A stretch of DNA of 64,000 bases from Anthracocystis setariae (lineage: Eukaryota; Basidiomycota; Ustilaginomycetes; Ustilaginales; Ustilaginaceae): positions 310,001 to 374,000 of the forward strand of contig CAKMXJ010000008.1 of assembly GCA_928724745.1 (NCBI GenBank). Reading direction: 5' to 3'. The first letter of the stretch is position 1. The number at the start of each line of letters is the position of its first letter. The notes under the pieces are model-generated. The model worked only from the letters and a program-made list of their open reading frames with translations. It was not told the origin of the DNA and did not search any database. Below, piece after piece: positions 32,229 to 42,657 of the stretch. Made by a program: the position numbers and the translations under genes.

Positions 32229-33147
32229 CTACTGTTCGGCAGCAAGCTCAGCGGTCAAAGCAGCGATGCGTGCGCTTCTCTCGGCCTTGTGCTCGGCTTT
32301 CCTACGCTTTCGATCCGCTTTGCTCTCGCCATCCTTGTCCTTGTCTGCAGCCTCGTCAGCTGGCCTGGTTCTTGACTTGGTCTTCTTCTTCGCCGCTTGT
32401 TCTGCTCTTGCCTTTTCCATCACTTGCCTCATCTCTGCTTCCTCCACCTCGTTCGGGTTGATGGTAACTACGCTTGCTACCATCTCAGCTTGCTTGCCTT
32501 TGGTCAAGCCAGCTGCGTTGAACTCTTTCCCACACACGGGACACGGTTGGTAGTGTGGTTTGGCCTCATCGCTAGCTTTTGGTGCCGCAACAGTGGTGCG
32601 TAGGCCGGTGAAGCTCATTACGCACCCGCAGTCGGCAATGTAGACAAAGCGTTGCTTGCCATCCATCTGCTTGGACGACAGCGGACACATGAATGGGTAG
32701 ACCGAGTGCTCCGTGGCTGACGCGGTGGTGGATGAAGGCGGTTGGTGGAGCGTATTGGCAGTGACGTTGAGTTCCTTGACGTCGCGAAGACCTCGGATAT
32801 GTGGAATAGGATCTGAGGGTCGTAAAAAGTTGTCTGCGACTTCTTGTTGGCGTTGAAGAAGATGCTGTACGACGGCATCTTTGTTGTATAGCCGCCCGAG
32901 CGCATCCGATGCTACAGGTGCTCGAAGTGGTTGGCGGGAGAGCGTGCAGACGGTCCACAACGATTGACGCAGCAGTTCCGGATCGACCTTTTCGTGAGAA
33001 GCCTTTGTACGGACCATCTCGTCCCGCTTGGCTATGGAACCTCCATCGTTACCCTACAAAGTTGGGAGGGGAGGAAGGAGCATCAGTACTAGTTTGACGA
33101 TTGCGGTCAACCCTGGTCAGAATCAATCCATCGAGCCCACTTACCAT
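32229..33147 (-). CDS. rtf2: Replication termination factor Rtf2, 275 aa, start codon alone in exon 1
   Basis: Rtf2 is a nuclear protein with a RING-like fold that acts at stalled replication forks and in splicing. Exon 2 (32229-33053) reads on from GNDGGSIAKRDEMVRTKA, the conserved N-terminal block of the family, which lacks a Met directly before it. The ATG is supplied by exon 1 (33145-33147), joined through a 91-nt intron with GTAAGT and TTGTAG ends. The RING-like part shows CPLSSKQM, CGCVMS and CPVCGKEF. The C-terminus is a Lys/Arg/Glu-rich helix. The internal ATG at 33017 would drop the conserved N-terminus, so I reject it as start. Confidence 0.92.
33054..33144 (-). other. Intron of rtf2 directly after the ATG (91 nt)
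   Basis: On the minus strand the start codon is followed at once by GTAAGTGGGC, and the intron closes with TTTGTAG before GGT AAC GAT. The phase is 0. Confidence 0.88.
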
Positions 33148-33811
33148 GGTTTCCAGTGTATACCGTCGGACCTCAAAACAGAGAGTAAGTGCCGGTGAGA
33201 ACGATGATGGTGATGATGATAACGGTGACGACTAGCACGCAGTGCACGAAATGTGTGGAATGGTAGGATGCAAGGGTTCACAGCCAAGCTTGCCCATAAA
33301 TGGCGACACGTGACCCGCGCATTTGATATAGGCAACTCGCGGTCAAGAGTGGAGAAGATTGCAATCTGCAATTCGCATCATCATCAGCACATGCGCTCGT
33401 GCCTTCTCTAGATCCTTGCTTCCTTCGTTTCGTTCACCACCACATCTGCCGTTGGCATCCTCAACTCGCCTCGCCTCTCCGGACGTGTATCCAGCCTGCT
33501 CTGATTTGTGGCGAACTCCAACCTTGCGTACCTTGCGTCACTACATTGCAGCGATAAAGGACACCCGTAACAGTTTAAGACCCATCTGGCAGTCGTTGCA
33601 ATCTCTACTTGGCGACTGCAAGAGACGCTCGTATTCTGCAAGCCGACGCTTCAACTCGACCTGAGTTGAGGCTTTTGGTTGGTCGGAAGGCCTAGAGGAG
33701 GATTCAGGCTGGCGACGGCAGGGAAGTTTGTTCGGCATCGGGAGCTTTCCAACAAGTTTCGTACTTCTGCGCAGAAGCTAGTCGGAGCATCCGATCTCCT
33801 ATTCCGCCAAG
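33148..33811. other. Divergent promoter region of rtf2 and rpb7
   Basis: 664 bp with no gene seen; it must carry both promoters. A GAT/CAC-rich patch lies near 33200-33230. Confidence 0.6.
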
Positions 33812-34324
33812 ATGTTCTTTCTCAAGTACCTTACGCACAAGACTGAACTGCATCCATCCTACTTCGGCCCCTCCATGGTCGAATTCCTCAACCAAAAGCT
33901 TCGGGATGATGTTGAAGGAACATGCACGGGCAAATACGGCTACATCATCAAAGTGGTCGGTCTAATCGATGTTGGTCAAGGCAAAGTCGTTCCCGGCTCC
34001 GGTCTTGCCGAATTCAACTCCACCTACCAAGCCGTCGTCCTCAAACCGTTCAAGGGAGAAGTGATGGATGCAAAGATCACCAATGTCAACAAGATGGGCT
34101 TCTTCGCCGAAGTCGGTCCACTCAACATCTTTGTGTCGTCGCACTTGATACCGATCGAATACAAGTTTCAGCCGGAAACCAACCCTCCCGAGTTCGTATC
34201 CGCAAGCGATCGACTCGTCAAGGGAAGGAAGGTAAGGATCAAAATCGTCGGTACAAGAGTCGACGCAAACGAAATCTTTGCCATCGGTACAATGAAGGAA
34301 GATTACCTAGGCCCCTTCGACTAG
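33812..34324 (+). CDS. rpb7: RNA polymerase II subunit Rpb7, 170 aa
   Basis: Rpb7 forms the stalk of RNA polymerase II with Rpb4 and contacts nascent RNA. The protein begins MFFLKYLTHKTELHPSYFGP, the family signature, followed by an N-terminal RNP-like half and a C-terminal S1/OB half with FKGEVMDAKITNVNKMGFF and ending EDYLGPFD. The length equals the family norm (about 171 aa) with no gap. There is no intron. It converges on the Rpp40-like gene at 196 bp. Confidence 0.96.
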   Translation: MFFLKYLTHKTELHPSYFGPSMVEFLNQKLRDDVEGTCTGKYGYIIKVVGLIDVGQGKVVPGSGLAEFNSTYQAVVLKPFKGEVMDAKITNVNKMGFFAEVGPLNIFVSSHLIPIEYKFQPETNPPEFVSASDRLVKGRKVRIKIVGTRVDANEIFAIGTMKEDYLGPFD

Positions 34325-34519
34325 CTCCGCCCCCATCCTCATCGCAGCCCCTCCCTCTACAACAATAAAATCGTATTTGTACCTCGCATCGGATGCAGCC
34401 GATGATGTCAGAAAAAGAGAAGAAGCACTAGCTGCAGTTATAACTCTCAAGAAGAAAAGGAGGCTGTTCGGACTCGGTCCGGTAACTGTACTGGCTGTGA
34501 ACTGGGGTTTGGTTTGCAT

Positions 34520-36304
34520 TCATGAGCGGGTATCAGTTCCGATGAGTTCGACAAACACCCATCGAGAAGACTTTGTCTCTTTAGCTGGCTGTTGAGATCC
34601 GAGGCAGAATGAGATCCATCCAGACTCTCCCGTGCTCGGCGTGAAGGTGTGTTCGGTATGGTTCTTTGCAATGTTACGCTTTGACCTCTTCTTCGCCTTT
34701 CGCCTTGGAACGGCATGTTCTCCGAGATCCAGTGACGATGAATCGCTATCATCGCCTTGCTCTTCTTCGTAGGAAGAGGCATCATCCGTCATGGACGCAT
34801 CTGCCACGGCCTCTTGCGCATCCATCGGCTTGGGCAATGCCGTTTTGTTGCCGGGTAACTCTTTTGCGCCGTACAACGAGCTGAAAGCAACTTTGGCGCG
34901 CCAAGTCAAAGGAGCGTGAGGGAATCCAGAGCACGACAACGTGGCCCACTCGAGCTTCTCCGCCGTTTCACTGGACAATGACAGGTTCGGATTCGAGATG
35001 ATTCGGTCCACTTCCGAAGCGATCTGCGAGATGAAAAGAGGACTGAGCAGAAGCGAGCTGCCCTGCGACGCTGCCCAACTGAGCTTGATCGTTCTACCTG
35101 CCACTGACGGCGTGGGCGCACTGTAAACGCATGTGGGATCCGGTTTGGAGAATGTGCGGATGGTGGTCGTCCCAAGACTCGCAAGTCCTGCCCATTCGAC
35201 AGCTTGCTGCAATCCATCCTGGAACTCTGACCACGAGGCTTGGTCAGACTCGACGCAAGGTTCCAGCTCGGAAAAGTGTCTCTGGGACTCTTGCCATGGC
35301 TTCGCAAGTGCGTGTTTGGCCACCTCGTTCAACGTTGGAATCCAGACCGAGTCGGTGATCACGGACTCGGAAGCCTGTAGGTGCAAGACCTGTACGTCTT
35401 GAGGCCGTACGAGATGCTCGGGGAAGCGGATTTCGGTGTCGAGGATGGATGTCGAACCCGAATCAGCGATAGCGTTTGCTGTAGCTCTGCTAGGCGACCA
35501 TGCGAACAACATGTCCCAAGTTGCATGTTCGCTGGTGACAGAAATGTTGGAAGTGGATGCCTGTATGCTGGATGAGGCATGAGATTGTGCGAGAGTTTGT
35601 TGTTCAGAGAGACGTTGAGCTCGATCGAGATCCCAGGCTCGAAGTCGGTCGAGTGCGTGTTGATATCCTTTCTTACCCGGCACAAACGAGGGTGACAGCA
35701 AAGGCAGCTCAACGATAAAGCGAGAGTGCGGCCCACTTGTACGATCGGCCGCCCTTCCTGAAGCGAGGCGCGAGAAGTGGCTGGCCCTGCCTGTGAGACC
35801 CAGCGTTTGATATGTGTCTTTGCAAAGAGACAGTACGAGGGTGCCTTGGCCATCGATACAGACGCTATCCTCCAAGTCTGGACTGAGACCGGGTGCGTTT
35901 GACTGATCGCTGAGTGCTATCAAAGATCCGGTCTTGAGATATGCAGTGACAAAGATGGGATCGAGCAGCAGGCTAATCGGAACGCGAGCCCGATAGGATC
36001 GATGAGACGAAGCAAGGCGATTTGTCCTGCTGATCAAGGTTCGTACTTGCGCAGGAATCGAGTTGGCCTGCAAATCTTCATGCTGTTTGACGCCACTAAG
36101 AGGCAGTATCAGCTCCAGAGAGCGGTTGAATGGGTGCGAATCGACCAAGTTTTCGAGCCGCTTGTTCTGAGGAGGCCGATCGACAAGTTGGCCTAATGCT
36201 GGCGGCACCACATTGACGATCCATCGAGCTGGCCCGAGCTTGCGCCCCTTGTCGGAGCGAGCCGAGCTTCTCTTGCGCTTGTGAGTGCTCTTGGGAGCCA
36301 GCAT
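34520..36304 (-). CDS. Rpp40-like RNase P/MRP subunit (tentative), 594 aa
   Basis: A basic N-terminus (STHKRKRSSARSDKGRK) precedes a folded region. The segment RVPISLLLDPIFVTAYLKTG followed by TLVLSLCKDTYQTLGLTGR matches the pattern of the Rpp40 family, a subunit of the RNase P and MRP ribonucleoproteins that process pre-tRNA and pre-rRNA. The C-terminal half carries a basic stretch (RRKAKKRSKRN), a likely nuclear signal, and ends in a Trp-rich segment (GWISFCLGSQ, then SSRWVFVELIG). I chose ATG at 36302-36304 because the longer frame (to 36421) begins by translating a poly(A) tract as phenylalanines. The family call is moderate. Confidence 0.62.
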   Translation of the reverse strand: MLAPKSTHKRKRSSARSDKGRKLGPARWIVNVVPPALGQLVDRPPQNKRLENLVDSHPFNRSLELILPLSGVKQHEDLQANSIPAQVRTLISRTNRLASSHRSYRARVPISLLLDPIFVTAYLKTGSLIALSDQSNAPGLSPDLEDSVCIDGQGTLVLSLCKDTYQTLGLTGRASHFSRLASGRAADRTSGPHSRFIVELPLLSPSFVPGKKGYQHALDRLRAWDLDRAQRLSEQQTLAQSHASSSIQASTSNISVTSEHATWDMLFAWSPSRATANAIADSGSTSILDTEIRFPEHLVRPQDVQVLHLQASESVITDSVWIPTLNEVAKHALAKPWQESQRHFSELEPCVESDQASWSEFQDGLQQAVEWAGLASLGTTTIRTFSKPDPTCVYSAPTPSVAGRTIKLSWAASQGSSLLLSPLFISQIASEVDRIISNPNLSLSSETAEKLEWATLSCSGFPHAPLTWRAKVAFSSLYGAKELPGNKTALPKPMDAQEAVADASMTDDASSYEEEQGDDSDSSSLDLGEHAVPRRKAKKRSKRNIAKNHTEHTFTPSTGESGWISFCLGSQQPAKETKSSRWVFVELIGTDTRS

Positions 36305-36354
36305 GTCGGATGAGGCGAGCGAGGCGATGATGATTGCGTGAGCTGTTGACAGGA

Positions 36355-36376
36355 AAAAAAAAAAAAAAAAAAAAAA
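36355..36376. repeat. Poly(A) tract upstream of the Rpp40-like gene
   Basis: About 22 adenines on the plus strand, 50 bp upstream of the start codon (a T-tract on the coding strand, common in fungal promoters). Confidence 0.85.
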
Positions 36377-36421
36377 GAAATCTTCCACAAAACAGAAAAG
36401 AAGCGTGACTTTAGAGTACAA

Positions 36422-37391
36422 AAGGATAGAGTGATATGTGGAGGCTCAACCATCATCCGATACAGGAAGCTGTTAGCTTCTGCGTGCGTCTAATCACTAT
36501 TGCGTGGTGGGTAGACGTTCGAAGATGACTGCAGACACGCAAGGGCGCGTGTTCGCCGCGTTCCTTGACTGACTTCAAGCTGCGATCTTGGAAGTGTGTT
36601 TTGGAATCACTAAGTCAATTGTCAATCCACTTCGGCGATAGAGCCAGTAAGAGCGAAGTGATATTGACCGCACTCGTCCGAGTGGGCGCTGTAGACTAGG
36701 AAGCTTGGTAGGTTACTACGTGAGAGACAAACACGCAAGCCTGCGTGTTGGTATGTTTGGTTGTACGTTAGGGACACACTTTGTTGGTTGATGATTCGAT
36801 GTGTTTCCAATTACCACACAGTGAAATGCAACCTCTATATATACACATGGCGTGGGCAAACGTATACGGCTAAGTGACGACCATCGTCGCTATAGCGTTA
36901 CTCCAGAAGGTCCCATGACCGACGAGTGTTCGTTGCTAAACACGCAATCCTTGCGTGTCTTTCCTCCTCGTTGAGGACATCGCCGTGTATCTCGTTTTGT
37001 TGTCCTTCCTCTGATTGGTTCGGTTCAGCGTGGTCCGTGAATGGGGCTCACCCTTAATTATGAGGGTTGCCCATTGTTGTCCCGGCGTGTAATCTTCCAT
37101 CATACCCTGTTCTGTGATGGTTGGAGAGGATTCGAGGGGATGGTTGCTGTTGCACACGCAAGCTCGCGTATGTGGTCACCAGCTCGCTTGGGTGTTCGGC
37201 AACAATGTGTTTTCAGGGTCCATCCCTCGATATTCCGGAAAATGTGTAACGTTTGCCTCCCTTAATTGCACGCGCGTGCATTTCGCAGGGATCGACGCGT
37301 TAAAACACGCAAGCTTGCGTATTCAGTGCCGTCGAGTGAGATACTCTGAGTGCGAGATGACTCTCGGATCGCTGAGATCCAACAGAAGCGA
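36422..37391. other. Gene-free boundary region with spaced palindromes
   Basis: No protein gene is seen. The stretch contains five imperfect palindromes of the form ACACGCAAG...TGCGTGT at about 36535, 36731, 36940, 37154 and 37304, a perfect palindrome TGCACGCGCGTGCA at 37267-37280, and TATATATA at 36836-36843. It marks the change from genes to retrotransposons and may include an old repeat or solo LTR that I cannot delimit. Confidence 0.55.
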
Positions 37392-37396
37392 CCCCT

Positions 37397-37536
37397 TGTT
37401 GCGGGACGCGCATAAGGAAAATTTTTGTAACCCAGCTAAAATCACGGATATATAACCCGGCCGGGAAGGGCCAGGAAAATCCCCCAGAAATTCAACTTTC
37501 ATACTTTCTTCATTGCGCACTTTCAGAAGCGCAACA
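37397..37536 (+). repeat. 5' LTR of the Copia element (140 bp)
   Basis: Starts TGTTGCGGGACG and ends GCGCAACA. TATATAA lies at 37449-37455, so the promoter is inside this very short LTR. It is identical to the 3' copy at every base I compared. Confidence 0.96.
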
Positions 37537-37548
37537 GGTTATGAGCCC
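37537..37548 (+). other. Primer binding site, initiator tRNA-Met anticodon arm (half-tRNA type)
   Basis: GGTTATGAGCCC begins directly after the LTR. It is complementary to GGGCUCAUAACC, the anticodon arm of initiator tRNA-Met (CAU anticodon inside), not to the tRNA 3' end. This is the half-tRNA priming known for Drosophila copia and yeast Ty5. Confidence 0.85.
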
Positions 37549-37657
37549 AACTGCGCACGCATAACTCACCCACTTTACATCAAGAACTGCGCACAGCGCA
37601 CTTACGCACTACGCACTTTTACGCACTTGCGCACTTGCGCACTTTACGCACTTCAAG

Positions 37658-40600
37658 ATGGACAAGGACAAGTACTCGCAGCTGCCTCAGCTTACTGGAT
37701 GAGATGGATACTTTGAGTGGGCAGAGCAGATGCGCTATGTGCTCATGCGCAAGGGAAGAAAGGTCTGGCTAGCTGCGCAGGGCGATTATGTGCGCCCTGG
37801 TTTCGCGCAGGAGACAGACATCAAGGTTATCAGCGGAGATGCGCTTGATGCGCAGATGCGCAAGCTTGATGAATGGGAGGATGCAAACAATTCTGCACTT
37901 GCCCTCATTGGCAGCTGCGTGGCGCCGCACTTGCGCCACATGCTGCGCGGTGAGGAGAATGCGCACAAGGCCTGGTGCGCACTCAAGACGCACTTCCAGG
38001 AAGGTTTGGTGCGCCGCATTGAGCAGCTTCAAGAAGCGCTCAGGAATGCGCACCAAGTGCGCGGCGCAGAATCCTTTGACAGGTTTGTTGCAGAGATTAC
38101 TACACTTGCAGACAAGTTGGCTGCAGTGGGGGTTGAAGTCAGCGCACTTCAGAAAACAACTGCGCTGATCAGGGGTGCGCGCAAGGAGCTGCTCCCCTGG
38201 ACAGCTGCGCTGGAGGTGGAACTGAACAGGTACCACATGGAGCGCGCAGATGGTAAGGATACCATGGATGGATCTGTATTTGACCGCGCAGTGCGCACAC
38301 TGCGCGCAGCAGATCAGGGACTGCCTCAGCAGTCAACTGCGTTGGTTGCGCACAACAATGTGCGCAGCGGCAACAGCGTAGGGAGACGCAGGTGCTACAC
38401 CTGCGGGGAGCAGGGTCACTTTAAGAAGGATTGCAAGAAGCGCGCGCAGGTGCGCACTTCTGAAGTCATCCAGGGAAGTGGGACGCCGGGAAGCCAGGGT
38501 GCGCAGCAGGGTGCAGGGTTAACTGCAGCTGCGCTTGGCATGGCGCACTTCCAAGAAGGATGGATCCTGGACAGCGGTGCAACTGCGCACATGACTGGGC
38601 GCATTGGCGCATTCAAGACCCTGGAGCCATATGATGACACTGTAGTCATCGGGAATGGTGCGCACCTGCGCGTGCGCGGAAAAGGAGAAATCTGGTTAAG
38701 CGCAGATCTAGGCGCAGGAAAGACCAGGGAGGTTTACCTCAGGGATGTCTGGTATGTTCCAGACTTGAAGGTCAACCTACTATCTGCAGATAGGGCGCAG
38801 GCCCTTGGCGCAGAGGTGCACCTCACCAAGTGCGGCGCAACAATTACGGATTGCGCAGGCAATCTCATCTGCACAGGTGTGCGCAGGAACAATGCAACCT
38901 GGATCAACGCAGTTGAGATCTGCGCAGGTGCGCACAATGCGCAGGACTTCAGAACTATTGGTTCTGGTGCGCAGGTTGCGCAGGCTTTCAGCACTGTTGG
39001 TGCAGCTGCAAATGCTGCCCAAGGTGCGCAGAAAGGGGAAACTATGGATGTGTGGCACAAGCGCCTGGGACACATCAGCAAGAGGGCAATTAAAGGTGCG
39101 CAGGAACATGTGCGCGGCCTGGACATTGCAGATAGCGCAGAAGAGGAGGACATGCGCACATGCGAGCCCTGCATTGCAGCCAAGCATGCGCGCAGTCCAT
39201 TCCCTCCTGGGCAGGGGCGCGCAACTGCGCCTTTGGAACTCATCCACAGTGATGTGATGGGCAAGCTCCCTGATGCAACTATCAGTGGAGAGGAGTACGC
39301 CATCACTTTCACAGATGATGCGTCGTGCGCAACCTGGGTTGCGCTGATGCGCAACAAGTCAGAAGCGCTTGCGCACTTCAGGGACTTCAAGGCGCACGCA
39401 GAGACGCAGTATGGTGCGCAGATAAGAAGGCTGCGCACAGACAATGGCTCAGAGTACCTGAACGCACCTTTCCAGGAATACCTGCGCCATTGTGGTATTG
39501 CGCACGAGCGCACTACACCCTACACTCCACAGCAGAATGGAGTGGCAGAGCGCACCAACCGGACCCTCATGGATATGGTGCGCAGCATGCTGATGCATGC
39601 GCAGATGCCCAAGTCATTCTGGGGAGATGCGCTGCGCTATGCAGCATGGATCAAGATGCGCACACCAAGGCGCGCGCTGAAGGGAGGGACGCCCTATGAG
39701 GTTCTCAATAAGGAGAAGCCTGACATCAGCTGCGCGCGCACCTTTGGTTGCCGCGCATGGGTGCACATCCCAGAAGAGCGGCGCAAGAAACTTGATGCGC
39801 GCTCTGCACCATTCATCTTCATAGGCTTTGAAGATGGGATCAAGGGCGCAAAGGTGTGCAATCCTCTCAACATGCGCACTTCATATTCCAGAGATGTTAT
39901 CTTTGATGAGCGCACTTTGGGCATTCAGGAGGTAGATGCAGATGCATTCCCTGAAGAAGAGGATGAGGAAGCGCAGGTGGAGATGCAGCTTGGTGCGCAG
40001 GTTGATGCGCAGCCAAGCGCACCTGACCTGGGTGCGCACCTGGACTCTGATGAAGAGGATCTGGAGGTGGAGCGCGCACTTATGGCACATGCGCATGTTG
40101 CGCAGCAGGTTAGTCAGGATCCGCGCAGCATTGATGAAGCGCGCAGCAGGCCTGACTGGATGCAGTGGGAGGTGGCAATCAAGAAGGAGCTTGCCAGTCT
40201 GGAGAACAACAAGACTTGGGAGCTTGCGCACTTGCCACCTGGACGCGCACCTGTAGGGTCTAAGTGGGTCTTCAAGATCAAGCTCAAGGCAGATGGCGCA
40301 GTTGACAAGTACAAAGCGCGTCTGGTTGCGCAGGGGTTTACGCAGCGCGCAGGCATAGACTATGAGGAGACTTTTGCACCAGTGTTGAAGTTTGCAACAC
40401 TGCGCCTCCTCATTGCACTTGCTGCGCGCAACAACTGGTATGCGCACCAGATGGATGTTGAAACTGCATACCTCAATGGCGAGCTGGAGGAAGAGATCTA
40501 TATGCTCCCACCACCAGGATATGCGCAGGACAACAGAGTTTGCAAACTGCGCAAGGCCCTGTATGGGCTAAAGCAGGCTGGGCGCACTTGGTACATCAAG

Positions 40601-41650
40601 ATTGATAAGTGGCTCAGGGATCAGGGCTATGTGCGCATTGAGTCAGACCATGGACTCTATGTGCGCATGCGCCCTGCGCACATCATCATTGCCCTGTATG
40701 TTGATGATGTGATCATCCTTACACAGGATGCGCGCGCACTTGCAGAGGCAAAGCGCGCACTTTCATCTTCCTTCAAGATGACAGATGGAGGCGCACTTGA
40801 GTCCATCTTGGGCATGCAGGTGACGTGGGACAAGGCGCACATCAAGATTGCACAAAGCGCATACCTGCGCAGGATCTTGGAGCGCAACCAGATGCAGGAC
40901 TGCAATGCAGTGGGCGCACCCATGGCCAGTGGGGGTTGCGCAGAGGGGCAGTTGCTGGGCGCAGAGGAAGCTGCGCAGTATCAGTCCAACATTGGCGCAC
41001 TTCTGTATGCTGCGCGCATGACTAGGCCTGACATTGCATACGCAGTTCAGTACCTGAGCCGCAGCATCAGGGCACCAACTACTGCGCACGCAGCTGCGCT
41101 GAAACATTTGCTGCGCTACATCAAGGGAACGCTGGAGCTAGGGATCCACTATCCCAGAGGTGTGCGCGCAGGGCTGGAAGCATGGAGTGACTCTGACTGG
41201 GCTGGAGATGCGCAGAGCAGGAAGTCAACTACTGGGTGCGCACTTATGTACGACTGCGCACCAGTGAACTGGATTGCAAAGCAGCAACCCATAGTTGCGC
41301 TCTCATCTACAGAGGCAGAGTACATTGCCATGACAGAGGCAACCAAGGAGATCCAGTGGTTCAGGGAGACACTGAGCGCACTTGGGCAGGAGGAAAGTGC
41401 GCGCACGCAGTTGTTTGTTGACAACAATGGTGTGCGCCTGCTGGCGCAGGACGCCAGGTTCCACCCGCGCACAAAGCACATTGGGGTGCGCTTCCACTAC
41501 ATCAGATCGTGCGTTGCACAGGGCATAGTGGAATGTGCGCAGGTGGGTACACTTGACCAGGTTGCTGATGCGCTGACCAAAGCGCTGGGACCAGTCAAGG
41601 TGCGCGAGGCCAACATGAAGTTGTGCCTTGTGGCTGAAACTGCGCACTAA
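37658..41650 (+). CDS. Copia gag-pol polyprotein with one in-frame stop near the N-terminus
   Basis: The natural start is ATG 37658; TGA at 37700-37702 breaks the frame after 14 codons, inside the gag block that continues with DGYFEWAEQMRY. The next ATG in frame is 37730, from which 1306 codons are open. Counting from there: CCHC knuckle CYTCGEQGHFKKDC (about 222), aspartic protease WILDSGATAHMTG (277), integrase zinc region (HKRLGH, CEPC, 443-480), integrase core D-D-E (HSDVMG, TDNGSEY, NGVAERTNR), reverse transcriptase (VDVETAYLNGE-type block; catalytic YVDD at about 990) and RNase H (SDSDWAGD, SSTEAEY). Ala-Gln, Ala-His and Val-Arg pairs are strongly over-used because of the TGCGCA-rich DNA. 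Confidence 0.93.
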
Positions 41651-41853
41651 GTGCGCAGTGAGATGGGGGCACGTGATGGGTTTCATGCGCAGATACTCTG
41701 GAGGGGCGTTAAGGATAACTGCAGAGCGGCAGAGTAGACACAGAACATGGTGTCCTGCACCTGGATGCGCCTGGAATTTGCGCAGAGACTGGCAGGAATT
41801 AAAATAAGGGGCTAAAATGCGAAAAGCAGGATTTCCGGCCAGGGTAAAAGGCA

Positions 41854-41859
41854 TATATA
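41854..41859 (+). promoter_or_regulatory. Internal TATA box before the Copia accessory gene
   Basis: TATATA lies 50 nt before the ATG at 41909, downstream of pol and outside the LTR. It sits in a non-coding 258-bp gap, so it could drive a separate transcript of the accessory gene. Confidence 0.5.
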
Positions 41860-41908
41860 CAGGGCCCCAGCAGCTGGGAATTCCGAATTTCCCCAATTAA
41901 ACCCCAAG

Positions 41909-42625
41909 ATGTCAGGTGCGCATGCGCAGAACTTGCAGCCAGGCGCGCAGGAGGCACCAGAGCAGTCTCAGGATGCACAGGAAGCGCAGCTAGGCGCGCA
42001 GGGGGCACCAGAGCAGCCTTGGGAAGCGCAGGAAGCGCAGCTAGGTGCGCAGCAGGGACAGGAGCAGTCTCTGGAAGCGCAGAGTGCGCAGAAGGCACCA
42101 GAGCAGCCTGCTGCAGGTGCGCAGGACAGTGACGATGTGCCTAAGGAAATTGCGCACAATGCGTGCATGGCATGCAAGGCTGCAGAGAGAGATTGCGTGC
42201 GTCCTGCAGGCACAAAGCAGATGCGATGCGACGCATGCGCACTCGGGCATCGGACCTGCAATGCAGACTTTGCAGCGCAGGCGCAGAAACAAACGACACC
42301 TGTGCGCGGTCTGCGGCTCAAGCGCCTTGCAGATGCAAGCCCAAGCGCAGATGCGCACAGTAGAAAGGGTCCGCAGCTCATGCAACGTGCGCATACAAAT
42401 GCGCAGCGGACCCAGGAACTCTTTCAGGCACCTCAGCAGTCTGGCTGGAGGTTTCCTGGTGAAGAAGAGGCACGCGCGCGCGCGCAGATTGCAGAACAGC
42501 GCATTGGAGGTGCGCTTTCTCAGCTTACACTGCTCCAGAAGCAGATCCCACATATGGGTATCCCGCATGCAGCTGCGCAGATGATCAATCTCAGCCTGGA
42601 TGCAATTGCGGATAACCTCAAGTAG
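41909..42625 (+). CDS. Copia accessory protein with Zn2Cys6 binuclear-cluster motif, 238 aa
   Basis: This gene lies between pol and the 3' LTR, in sense orientation with its own ATG. The first 75 residues repeat Gln/Ala/Glu units (EAQLGAQ, EAPEQ). Residues about 89-120 give C-X2-C-X6-C-X10-C-X2-C-X6-C (CMACKAAERDC, then CDACALGHRTC), within the spacing rule of fungal Gal4-type Zn2Cys6 DNA-binding domains. The second half has a basic patch (GLRLKRL) and ends in amphipathic helices (GGALSQLTLLQKQI) that could dimerise. A Gal4-like role is inference. Its base composition is the same TGCGCA-rich type as the rest of the element, so it has resided there a long time. No Copia function requires it. 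Confidence 0.85.
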   Translation: MSGAHAQNLQPGAQEAPEQSQDAQEAQLGAQGAPEQPWEAQEAQLGAQQGQEQSLEAQSAQKAPEQPAAGAQDSDDVPKEIAHNACMACKAAERDCVRPAGTKQMRCDACALGHRTCNADFAAQAQKQTTPVRGLRLKRLADASPSADAHSRKGPQLMQRAHTNAQRTQELFQAPQQSGWRFPGEEEARARAQIAEQRIGGALSQLTLLQKQIPHMGIPHAAAQMINLSLDAIADNLK

Positions 42626-42649
42626 ACTCTTGCAGTGCCCTTATGCACG

Positions 42650-42657
42650 AGTGGGGG
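42650..42657 (+). other. Polypurine tract of the Copia element
   Basis: AGTGGGGG lies directly before the 3' LTR, the expected place for plus-strand priming. Confidence 0.7.

Noticed and set aside
36305..36421. Longer N-terminus of the Rpp40-like protein
   Set aside because: It translates the poly(A) tract as a run of Phe and precedes a good ATG with a basic N-terminus.
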